From Mucidula mucida (taxonomy: Eukaryota; Basidiomycota; Agaricomycetes; Agaricales; Physalacriaceae), in NCBI GenBank assembly GCA_015501055.1, contig JADNYV010000960.1, positions 1 through 11,831 of the forward strand: DNA of 11,831 nt, read 5' to 3'. A program made the position numbers and the translations under genes. Positions within the stretch are counted from its first letter, which is position 1; each line of letters opens with the position of its first letter. Under the pieces are notes generated by a model. That model did no database searches, was not told where the DNA came from, and saw only the letters and a list, made by a program, of their open reading frames with translations. This document shows, piece by piece, positions 1 through 8,306 of the stretch.

Positions 1-791
1 CAGATAAAGACGCACAGACCGAGCAGTCTGTCACGATATGTTGTACGATATCCTGGGCCCCGATTTGCCAGGTAGTGGGCTTTAACATTATCGATGAGAA
101 ATAGATGCGTGCATAAAAATAGAGACATCTACTCAGTGTAAGCTTTGCAATGCGGTCGACGCCATATCGTTGCGACCCTCACGCTGTTCAGGTGACAAGG
201 ATGGTTGCCCGTCGGTGTCACTAGAAGAGGCGTCAGTAAAGTCAAGCAGGTACGAGGCACCGGTACCGACCTGAACTCCGTCGAAGAGCTGAGTGTAATA
301 CTGGGGGCCTCGTCCCATAGAGGATAGACGTGTCCGTTGACGGAGCTCGATTTCTGCAAGACATAGGATTGTTGTCCTACACGTTGTCAGAATAAGCTGC
401 ACGGCAGTAGCTTGAGAAACATTACTATGAGAGAAGTGGTCGATTCCTACGGGTGTGAGAGTGATATTTGATTCATCTGTGCCCCCCGATGCAATTGCGG
501 TAGATTTCTTCGTAACAGACTTGATTTTTTCGGCCCTCTCAAGGGCCTGAGCTGCGCGGCCCTTCCACTTGGCCTTGTCTCGTTCGTTTTGGTCCGTAGA
601 CCTACTGAGATGAAGAAAAATCTCCGCAGATTTGATGTATAGTCGAAAAGCAGCGTCATACTTCTTAGCAAGCTCTGACTTGGCAGCCTTGGAATAGGTC
701 GACTATGCAAAAGTCAGAGCTGGTACCACAGACACGAGACGGAACGGACCTCTGCTTCACCGATATCAGGGGATCGAGGTGTCTTGTTCAT
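1..791 (-). CDS. RIM13: Calpain-like cysteine protease with N-terminal MIT domain (Rim13/PalB type), 5' part, frame interrupted
   Basis: By family knowledge, Rim13/PalB calpains act in fungal ambient-pH signalling on ESCRT-III-decorated endosomes, where they process the Rim101/PacC factor; the MIT domain is the likely ESCRT contact. Exons seen on the minus strand: 791-750 (start ATG 791-789), 702-426, 376-271, 220 to about 133, and about 79 to beyond base 1, with introns of 47, 49, 50 and about 53 bp. Exon 2 encodes a MIT-like helical bundle (SKAAKSELAKKYDAAFRLY, then AQALERAEKIK). Exon 3 encodes the calpain-type stretch SSSVNGHVYPLWDEAP. The last piece reads QDIVQHIVTDCSVCASLS, with the predicted catalytic Cys codon at 25-23. 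In exon 4 the reading (DTDGQPSLSPEQ) runs into TGA at 135-133. The next frame instead gives the family-like TIWRRP, so a single-base indel near 180-190 or a real nonsense change is likely. The exon 4/5 junction is unresolved. The gene continues off the left edge. Confidence 0.75.
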
Positions 792-956
792 TGCTCTATT
801 TCCTAAACGACCATGGACGTAAATGGTAAAGCTATTTTGGGTCTCGCACGGCCGCCGAGCTGAGCGCGGGCACGTGACTTCAGGACTGATGAGGGTAATC
901 CCCTGTCGGAAATCGGTCGGTTTAGAGTTTCGGATGTCGATCCATTGAGAAATGGC
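792..956 (-). promoter_or_regulatory. Remaining proximal upstream region of the calpain gene
   Basis: This is the sequence between the calpain start codon and the transposon target site. It holds an E-box/bHLH-type hexamer CACGTG at 871-876. An upstream ATG in the calpain direction, inside the CCATGG at about 812-817, is followed almost at once by a stop (ATG GTC GTT TAG), which supports the ATG at 791 as the start. No convincing TATA box is seen. The promoter role is inferred from position only. Confidence 0.3.
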
Positions 957-964
957 GTTCTGAC
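957..964. repeat. Left target-site duplication of the MITE
   Basis: GTTCTGAC here is repeated exactly at 1449-1456, directly outside the two ends of the 965-1448 element. An alternative parse gives a 6-bp duplication (TTCTGA, 958-963 and 1450-1455) with element ends CAG...CTG at 964 and 1449. The 8-bp version matches the length typical of hAT insertions. Confidence 0.75.
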
Positions 965-998
965 AGGACCCCCGAAAATACTACCAAATGTATGATCC
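965..998 (+). repeat. Left terminal inverted repeat of the MITE
   Basis: This 34-bp arm matches the reverse complement of 1415-1448 with no mismatch. Counting the base pair just outside each end (964 and 1449), the match is 35 of 35. Confidence 0.9.
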
Positions 999-1000
999 CT

Positions 1001-1406
1001 GTGCGGATAAAAATTGAACTTTTTGAGACTATGTTTGGTACCTTTCCGGATAAAAATCGAGCTTTTTGGAGGAAAGGTCTGAGTCCATGTGCGGATAAAA
1101 TTTGGGCATCTGGAGAGGTCTGATGTCAAGTGCGGATAAGATTTTGGGTGGGCTGAAGGAGGCTGAAGGCTCTGATCCCCGGCAAGGGTCACCAGCTTTG
1201 TAGCCGTGAATTTACGTCCCTCTACGTGATTTTGTGCTGAAACGACGATTTTGCGCGATTCTTGAGCAAAATTTGGCATTTTTTCGGTCTCCGAGGACCC
1301 TGCGCCACACAAGGGTCTGGTACATTGTGCGGATAAAAATCCAGTATCTGGCGAGGTCTGGTACAAAGTGCGGATACACCTTCCTTTTTGGGATCCGGAT
1401 AAGAAT
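1001..1406 (+). repeat. Internal degenerate direct repeats of the MITE
   Basis: Seven copies of (G)TGCGGATAAAAAT or a close variant begin at about 1001, 1045, 1089, 1130, 1327, 1368 and 1394. Several are followed or preceded by GGTCTGGTAC and ATCTGG(C/A)GAGG stretches. Spacing is about 41-44 bp within the left group of four and 41 then 26 bp in the right group. The two groups are separated by roughly 190 bp of unrelated sequence. All copies point the same way, so this is a decayed subterminal tandem array and not a foldback arm. Such arrays can bind transposase in some families; that role is inference. Confidence 0.8.
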
Positions 1407-1414
1407 TTGGGCCA

Positions 1415-1448
1415 GGATCATACATTTGGTAGTATTTTCGGGGGTCCT
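1415..1448 (-). repeat. Right terminal inverted repeat of the MITE
   Basis: This is the reverse complement of 965-998, identical over 34 bp, and ends directly at the right copy of the GTTCTGAC duplication. Confidence 0.9.
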
Positions 1449-1456
1449 GTTCTGAC
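1449..1456. repeat. Right target-site duplication of the MITE
   Basis: GTTCTGAC is identical to 957-964 on the other side of the element. Confidence 0.75.
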
Positions 1457-2010
1457 AAGGAGTTTACATGGAGTTTCCTTGAGCAATCACCGCTTTGGTT
1501 TCAATTCACCATCCGCGAGCCATTCCGGCACGTCACAGTGACAAACCTGACTGTGCACGACTCATTTCTTGATAAGTTAACCAAGATACAGTATGATCAG
1601 AAGTCCCACGAGCGACGGCTCTCTTCCACTGTCGGAGTACATTTCCTTAGCCTTCAGGCTCTGCAGTGCTGGCATCCTCACCAATTCGAGGATTACTTAC
1701 TTAGAACAAGGCACTATACGTCTGAGCTTTGACTGTAAGGCGCTCTAAAATGACGGGGCAGCAATGAAATACAAATCCCACGAATATGGTACACCATAAC
1801 GATACATACACCGATAATCAAAAGAAGGAGAACGATCCTTCTCTTTCAGTGTATGGACCTGTTCTCAGGCTCGGATGCACAGATCCACTAGTACTATCTC
1901 CGAGCTCGGCACCTTCAAATCGGTAAACGAAGCCTTCCTTGAAGATCTCGTTATCTGTCCGGTAGTGTACCCGAGATCGTCCTTGTCCACTTGTAGATCT
2001 ACAACAACAG
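1457..2010. other. Stretch without a recognisable gene
   Basis: No reading frame here is long, looks like a known family or has supporting splice sites. The longest are a 64-codon frame at 1538-1732 (+) and a 116-codon frame at 1818-2168 (-), whose composition is rich in Arg, Ser and Cys and looks like antisense noise. A plus-strand reading at about 1875-1960 (STSTISELGTFKSV, then NEAFLEDLVIC) could be an upstream exon of the decayed gene that follows, ending at a donor-like GTAGTG near 1962. That is weak. Confidence 0.3.
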
Positions 2011-3301
2011 ATTTTAGAGTTGGACCTCAAGGAGTCGTCAAAAGGAAGCCTCCTTCTAAGTCTTTCATACAAAGGCAGAACCACATCTGCTCGAGCATTT
2101 ACCTCTTCTGATACGAAAACACTGACCTTTGAGGTCTGGGGAACAGGTATGCAGCGTCGTTCCGTCATAGAAGCCTTTCTTCATCACCTACCATACCTGC
2201 AGCGGAGTCGCGGGGGTAGCATATCGGGCTTACTTAGGGATTGACGCGAAATGACCGTCTGGTATAATAATAATGGAGGTATGTACGTTCTTAGATTGGA
2301 CGACGGGAGGTTAGGGAGGACTTGGTGATATCTCGGTGAAGATAAGAATGGTCTCTGAAAGGAGCTTGAGCCCACTGCTTGGAAAATTCTGGAGCTACTT
2401 GTCCTGGAAGTACAGATTCAGTGTTCGAGCGACTGCGGCACGGCTCAGGAGGAAAGGTTCAAACTCCGCACCCGGCCTTTCGGCACGCAAATCAACACAT
2501 TATCCTCACTCTCCGAAACGACGTCGACCAACCAACTTGAAGTCTGCTTGAAGCGGCATTCTACTATACACTGAACCCGCTAGCAATAGCTGGTGTGAGT
2601 TCTATGAAGGCCTTCCAGCATACCCATGAACCTGACTGACGTCTGACTGCAGTGCGACAACTGGGGAAAGTCATTGCCTCGACCAACATTGCTTAATTCT
2701 GAATCTGTTCATGTCGAATGATGTACCAGGCGCTCTTACTCACAACCTCCGATTGAAAAGGGAAAGTGGGGCTCCTCCGGCTGTGTCACGAGAAACCCTG
2801 TTTAGTTCTTGCTGAGTTCTCATACTGGCCGACTTCTGCAACGGGCTGCCTGTACCTGCGTGATTACTGGGCCTCAGACTTGACCACCGTCAGTAACCAG
2901 GATCGCGTCGCTTTCGAGGTGCGTATGTGTATATCATTTAGGGTTAATGCAAACGAACTGCCATAGTGGCAGTATTTTGAGACTACCGAAATAGATCACT
3001 TCCCTGCTCCGATCCTCGCGTCTTCCCAAGCATAAACGACGGAAACGGACTCCTAGGAACAGAGTAAACTTCTTTCATTCATCTAAATCGTGATTCTGTC
3101 GTTGATTGTATAGACGACATTGTGACGTCTCCTCCATCACCACACGCATTCCCAGCAGACTCGGGGCATTCAGAAATACTGTTCTTAGTCTGTTACCGTC
3201 TGATAATAGGTGAGTCCTATGAACTCGGCGGATGATGGGGTACGCTCATCATTTGTTAGACGTGACCATCAAGTTTTGCATCTGCTTATGCAACGGTGGA
3301 G
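2011..3301 (+). pseudogene. Probable decayed multi-exon gene, family unknown
   Basis: Protein-like blocks lie in one orientation but in different frames. About 2011-2244 reads GSLLLSLSYKGRTTSARAF and later FEVWGTGMQRRSVIEAFLHH. About 2362-2550 reads TRPFGTQINTLSSLSETT. A one-base shift near 2550 then gives EAAFYYTLNPLAIA. A normal 60-bp intron (2593-2652, GT...CTGACTGCAG) joins this to VRQLGKVIASTNIA, where a stop at 2694-2696 is avoided by another one-base shift into LILNLFMSNDVPGALTHNLR, ending at 2815. About 3124-3209 plus 3260-3301, split by a 50-bp GTGAGT...TTAG intron, reads SRLGAFRNTVLSLLPSDNR and then DHQVLHLLMQRW. I do not recognise the family, and the outer limits are uncertain. It could be more than one relic, or one gene whose sequence contains indel errors. 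Confidence 0.35.
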
Positions 3302-4819
3302 GTGAGTAAAACGACAGGCCCCCGGACCACGTGGGTACCCAAGAGTGTCGAATCTTTGTTTGTCGGCTGCGCTTCATTCGTCCTTGTAATGCTTTCTCTC
3401 GCGGTTAGTCCCTACGAATTCTCATGGGCGTCGTTCTTTGGGTGCCCTTGAATACTCTCGCGCCTTGAGAAGCCTCATCTCTTCAAAACATACCGCGGTC
3501 TGGTCATCACAATGCTGACACGATGAAACATCTTTGGGTAAAGGGGCCTAGGGAGCAATGCTTGCGAAAGCTACTATGCTGATTCTGAAGATGGAGTAAT
3601 GTCGGCCTGCGGATCTCGCCGGATTCGCGTATTGATGTTCCTTCGGCTTCGTCGACGAAGGGGCACACGGAAGCATCTGTCTACTGAGCCGGCGGGATGT
3701 CGTACATCAAGCCTGGTGAACTTAAATCTTGCACAAACTTCCATCTCTCGCACGCAGTCCTCGTTGAGTCGCCGTGAACTCCACGCGCTTGCTGTTGCCT
3801 TTGCGCACTACACGTATACGTGTAGTATCTACCCTGTCCAGTGATGGACTCGTGTATTTGACAGTATCTTGTTCCTGGATGAGCGTTTACGTGCATTACA
3901 TTGCGCAGTGACCTCTGTTCCGGCAATATTGTTGAAGCTCAGAGGCGCATATTCCGCACATAGATTCATCTCTTTGGTGTGATCGTCGCGTTACGCCATC
4001 CCGTTCCACGCACTTCTCGGACGCTCATGACCAGTCCTTACCAGTCGGCATCTCTGACACGCTTTCGCCTATATTGCTGCTCACACTGTGTTGGACTGAA
4101 TTTTTGTCATTGGGATTTGTCCCAAGGCAAAATCCAGTTCTCTCCCGACTGTACCCTGCACTTTTGTCCACTTAGTGCAAATGCGGAACAAGCTTCATTG
4201 GGTGTTGAAACCAGTTGAAACGAAAGCATGATATGGTACAAGAAGACTACTATGAACGGAACTTGCTTGCGGCTTCATACGGAGGCTGACTACGGGAGAC
4301 TACAAGAAGACTGCTTAAATGACAGGTTACCAAGTTCTCGCGAAATGCGATCGATTGCTATCTACATGATTCTTGGGTGGCATCTAAGTCAACAGAGACG
4401 GGGGATCTTGCTGTGTGCTTTCGAGAGGTTGGTTCGGTATTCAGCTCTATCCGAACTTCCTGCTGACATGGACTGCTTACGTTCTAGGTCGTATTCATGC
4501 TCGATTGATCTAGAATGCGTATTTCAACACGTTTGTTCCTGCAACCCAGCCGAACGCGGCGACCAGTCTCCTATAGGGCCTAAGATGTTTATCACCCTCA
4601 GGTAGAGGGAAGAAGTGACTACTTTCTGTTGAAGATTCCACAGTCATAGTCCGAAACCCTTGGGAGCTCATCAGATCCCATGTACAATGAGTATCGGGCT
4701 AATCGCCCAGACGGCGAATGATCTCGACCCTGCATCAACCTGTTACAATGACGGAGGCTATATCAGGGCAAGATACATGGGGCAACCGTTTTAGCAAGGT
4801 TGTTGATGATGAGTGACGA
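3302..4819. other. Long stretch without an intact gene; short protein-like fragments only
   Basis: A donor-like GTGAGT follows 3301, but I cannot place a convincing next exon. Plus-strand fragments that look protein-like are SYIKPGELKSCTNFHLSHAV (about 3700-3760), RRELHALAVAFAHYTYT (about 3771-3821) and HWDLSQGKI (4108-4134). The last loosely resembles a kinase catalytic loop (HRD-x-S-x-GNI) but has Trp for Arg and Lys for Asn. A 125-codon open frame at 4228-4605 (+) has no recognisable domain and an unremarkable, Arg/Cys/Ser-rich composition. The segment is best described as intergenic or relic sequence. Its last few hundred bases must include the promoter of the transcription factor gene. 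Confidence 0.35.
3807..3826. repeat. Perfect 20-bp palindrome
   Basis: ACTACACGTATACGTGTAGT is identical to its own reverse complement with no spacer. It contains two ACGT cores in mirror positions. It could be a dimeric protein-binding site, a cruciform-prone site or chance; no gene start lies close by. Confidence 0.6.
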
Positions 4820-4825
4820 TATATA
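4820..4825 (+). promoter_or_regulatory. Possible TATA element of the Zn2Cys6 gene
   Basis: TATATA (within GATATATAG) lies 45 bp upstream of the start codon at 4871. This is close for a fungal promoter and would imply a very short 5' leader, so it may be chance. The start codon has A at -3, as expected for a good fungal start context. Confidence 0.3.
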
Positions 4826-4870
4826 GCTTGAGAAGGCCTCGCTTTTCATCGTAACCTCCCTCTTGGCACG

Positions 4871-7800
4871 ATGCGTAAATCCTACGATGACTCTGAGGGG
4901 TCCAGCAAGAAGAGACGACTGCCTCGCGCCTGCGACAACTGTAAACGGAAAAAGAGTGAGTAATCATGTATCCTTCACAAGCCGTCTCTCAATTTCAATC
5001 GGCGTTTCTATCGGTCGTTCAATTATGTATAGTTCGATGTAAGCGCGACCAGACATTTCCAACAGTCAAGTTCGCTAATGACGTGCATACGACCTTACCA
5101 GGCGACAGCGATGAAATGCCAGGCAAACGATGTTCCAACTGCATCAGCTTTAATGTGCAGTGCACTCATGTCGAAGCTCTAAATGTACGTTGTACCTTTT
5201 GTAACGCGGTACCGGTGGATGCTGATGTCGCCTTGTCTACGCAGAGTATGGGATCCGCGAAAGGGCAAGTGCCCAGTTTTCCGACGCGCTGCGCGTTTTG
5301 CTGACACGTATGCAGCTATGTCCAACGCCTTGAGCAGCGTCTCGAAAAGATGGAAGAGGTCTTCAAGCGCGTACGTCTGCCTCCACTTCAATCGTAATCT
5401 ATGTCTCATAACTCGGTGTTCAGCGCCTTCCAGACATTGATTTAACGCAGGAGCTGCTGGATGAGCCAGCGAAAGACAACCCATCGATGGGCAAGGTTCC
5501 GACTCGGAGCCACTTTGATGAGGCAGTCGCACTCCTTAGTCATGATGTCAATAAGCTCCTTCTCATACCACCTGAGAAACGGTTCTTCGGAAAATCATGG
5601 TACGCGCTCTCGCTCGCTTCGGTGTAATTTTGACGCTGATTGCTATACAGCGGTCTCCACCTAATTCCTTCGGTTTTGCAGCAGAAAAACCAGTATCTTG
5701 GAAAAGAAGGTAGCAATCCGCTGCTCCAGGCGATGTCTATCAATAAGCGGGACGAGTTTTGGGATCTTAACCCGGTAAGTCAGTCGCGTATATCGTTCCT
5801 CGACCTTACCCGTGCTTCTAGTGGTATTCCTTCAAAGTAGAGGACATAATACCTGAATACTCATACCCTGATGATGATCTCATGACGGCCCTGGTAGAGC
5901 TTTACTTCCAGTTTCAAAACTGTTATCTTCCCCTCCTTCATCGACCGACCTTCGAAAAAGCTATAAGGGATCGCCTTTACTGGACCGACCACCGATTCGG
6001 CGCGACCGTACTCTTGGTCTGCGCCTTGGGGGCAAGAAACTCCGAGGATCCTAGAGTTTTCGTCGACGGCAGGGGCGAAGCGGGCTGGAAATGGTTTGAT
6101 CAGGTTTCCATCTATCGAACAGCCCTCCAGAGCCGGGAGTTAACAACTTTGTACGAGTTTCAAATGCACAGCGTAAGTGGGTTCAATTCTGTTGTTATGC
6201 GCATAGCTCATTTCTTTGAATAGCTATCGGCGTTGTATCTGGAGCAAGTTGGTATGTGGGAGAGCGTCTGGACGCAAGTAGGTATTGCCCTACGAGTAGG
6301 GCAAGATGTCGGGGCGCATATGCATCGCGCTAACCCTCCTAATGCGCGTGACGAACATTGGAAACGCGCGTTCTGGTACGGCCTCCGTTTCGCGTGCGAG
6401 TCCATGATCCTGATCTTCCCCAGGGTTTTGTTTTTCATTGATGTCTCCCTGGCGGCCCTCTACGGTCGCCCTATGTCTCTGAACTATGAAGAGTCGGTCC
6501 TCTTTTCCCTCCGATACGGCGCCTTCTCATTGTTCATACAGCTTTGATGTGGACTTTCCGATTGAATGTGATGATGTGTACTGGGACCATCCCGATCCAG
6601 CTCAGAATTTCACGCAGCCACCGGGTCAACCGTCTGTCATCTCGTATTTTGTATGTTTATTGAAACTGGTCAACATCTTGACCTACATCAAGCGGGTTAT
6701 CGTAAGTTGTGACGAAGAGGCGCAACCTTTTGCTTGCTAACCTTTCTCACTAGTATCAGAGCCGGAAACCTTTGATACTTCTTGGGGGATACCGACGTCC
6801 TTCGGAACCTGAGATACTCGCCAGCTTTGATTCAATACTGGACCAATGGGCTCAGGCCGTTCCAAGTCATCGTATGTTCTCTCTCTATTCTGCATCTGCC
6901 ATTTACTCGACTAATCAATCTACCAGTTGTATGGGACCCAACGAACTTGGCCAACGACCTATTTTTCTCTCAAGCAGCATTTCTACATGTGACCTACCAG
7001 TATGCGCGAATCTTGCTTCATCGACCTTACATCCTGGGACTTTTCGACACTGTACAGCTATCTGAGTCGCCTAGCGTCAAGGTCTGCCTCCGGTCAACCC
7101 ATTCTTGTCTTGATACGATAGCAGAAATGGGACGACGAGGGCAGTACATCGAGTCACTTCATATTATTGTAAGCACACAGCTCGACTGAGCCCACCCGAC
7201 TGACTACCCGTCATCAGTCCTGCGTCAATTCTTCGACGTTAACACTGCTCTTCATCATGTATGGGACAGCCGAGCTGAAACATCCGGACCTCCAACGAGT
7301 GCACGCCGCACTCGACATGATGAAGAGTGTAGAAACAAGGTAAGTACGGTCCTACCTCACTTGCAATGATGCAGCCCTAATCCGACTGATCTTCACACCA
7401 GATTACCTTCAGCTGGTGCATTCTGGTCAGCCATAATCAGTCCAACGCCTTCTAATTCATCAGACTAATGCTCAGCGTACATCAGGGATGTGATCTCAGA
7501 ACTAGTTTCCAGGGATGATGATAGCGGTCCGCCCTCCGCGGTTGGAGCCGCGACTACGCTGCCAGTGCCAGAGTCTCCGCCTCGGCGAAAGCGCCAGCGT
7601 GAAGTCTCCAGCCCGCCAAAATCCTCCTCCACTATCAGCCGCACCTCCTCGAGGCAGTCTCTCCGCCGCAACACCGATCGCAGACGTAGCTCTGACGCCG
7701 CACGATTCTCACACTCGCACTCCACGACGCCTCCCATCGCCCAAGGCTTCTATCATCCACCAGGATCGGGCCAAGATGCCTACACACAAGGATTTAACTT

Positions 7801-8306
7801 CGCCACCCCGCCGCCGCTCCCCTACGACGCGGCGCAGTGGCGCCAGCACACAGCCCAGCGGCGCATGTCCGAGCCCTTCTTCACGGACATGGACGCGTTT
7901 GGCGGACACCTCGCGGGAAATCTGTCCGGTCCGCCACCTCCACCCCCTTCTAACCTCTTCAACAGCGGGATGCCGGACTCCGATTTCGGAATGCCGCACA
8001 TAACCAACAACTCCCTCGCCGCGCCTCACGCGGACAGCTGGAGATACGCGGGTGGAATAGGGTACGTTACACACGCGTGCGCCGCCGCTTCATCCTTGTT
8101 CATCGCATTTGTATAGTTACAATTCCGACCCCGAGCGGCGTCTCGGTCACGCGTACGCGTCGTCGTCCCTTGTCCCATCTCCAAGAGCTGATGCCTGCCG
8201 GCTGTTTTTTAGGCACGACTCGGACCAGGAATACAGGCCACATACCCATACCCCGCAGGACCCTAGTTATTTCTATCACCCCGACCGCGGGCCTATGCAC
8301 GAGTGA
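4871..8306 (+). CDS. Zn2Cys6 transcription factor with fungal-specific TF domain, 18 exons, 830 aa
   Basis: Nuclear DNA-binding regulator; targets unknown. Exons: 4871-4955, 5033-5038, 5102-5184, 5245-5264, 5316-5370, 5424-5599, 5651-5774, 5822-6172, 6224-6375, 6424-6492, 6542-6701, 6754-6871, 6927-7168, 7218-7339, 7402-7425, 7486-8061, 8117-8152, 8213-8306. The sum is 2493 nt and every junction keeps frame. Order of parts: basic stretch KKRRLPR (residues 13-19); zinc cluster CDNCKRKKIRC...CSNC...C (Cys 21, 24, 31, 41, 44, 51); linker GSAKGYVQRLEQRLEKMEEV with a short coiled coil (about 61-83); fungal-specific TF domain (PF04082 type) from about residue 200 to 470, with LYFQFQNCYLPLLHRPTFEK and, further on, FDVDFPIECDD. 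A conserved-looking segment AGAFWDVISELVS lies near 590-604. The tail from about 605 is Ser/Pro/His-rich and disordered-looking, with a second basic patch RRKRQR (about 629-634). Xylanolytic-activator-like factors share this layout, but no specific orthologue is claimed. Codons are intact throughout. Confidence 0.95.
5033..5038 (+). other. 6-nt microexon completing the zinc cluster
   Basis: TTCGAT between intron 4956-5032 (GTGAGT...TATAG) and intron 5039-5101 (GTAAGC...TTACCAG). Joined as A|TTCGAT|GC it encodes the Ile-Arg of KKIRC plus the first base of the third cluster Cys (residue 31). Skipping it deletes Ile-Arg and the Cys. Retaining the second intron keeps the frame but puts an oversized loop into the cluster. 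The canonical C-x2-C-x6-C-x9-C-x2-C-x6-C spacing is obtained only with the microexon. Confidence 0.85.
5265..5315 (+). other. GC-AG intron in the transcription factor gene
   Basis: The donor is GG|GCAAGT, a perfect consensus except for C at +2, and the acceptor is CGTATGCAG, with a CTGAC branch site about 15 nt upstream of it. This 51-bp phase-2 intron gives the uninterrupted linker GSAKGYVQRLEQRLEKM. Using the nearby GT (GGGCAA|GTGCCC) puts the next exon out of frame relative to the upstream exon. Confidence 0.75.

Larger units (their letters stand above)
965..1448. mobile_element. Non-autonomous DNA transposon (MITE-like, possibly hAT type)
   Basis: The 484-bp element is bounded by perfect terminal inverted repeats: 965-998 begins AGGACCCCCGAAAATACTAC, and its exact reverse complement is at 1415-1448. 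Flanking 8-bp direct repeats (GTTCTGAC) look like a target-site duplication. It contains no transposase; reading frames across it (for example about 187 codons on the minus strand) have repeat-driven, low-information sequence. Inside are seven direct copies of a GCGGATAAAAAT-like motif. Identical TIRs suggest a fairly recent insertion or one with little decay. It sits about 170 bp upstream of the calpain start codon, so it may affect that promoter. Superfamily assignment rests only on duplication length and is tentative. Confidence 0.85.

Noticed and set aside
803..1366. 187-codon open frame on the minus strand
   Set aside because: It lies almost wholly inside the transposon and reads the GCGGATAAAAAT repeats as recurrent FIR/YPH peptides. 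There are no domains, and the frame is a by-product of the repeat.
1818..2168. 116-codon open frame on the minus strand
   Set aside because: Its composition is Arg/Ser/Cys-heavy, with no motif or splice support. The plus strand of the same stretch reads more like protein.
4228..4605. 125-codon open frame on the plus strand as a separate gene
   Set aside because: No recognisable domain, membrane segment or splice context. Open frames of this length occur by chance in a sequence of this composition.
7515..8003. 162-codon open frame overlapping the transcription factor exon 16
   Set aside because: It is an alternative frame of the Pro/Ser-rich tail. The other frame is the one that joins in phase with both neighbouring exons.
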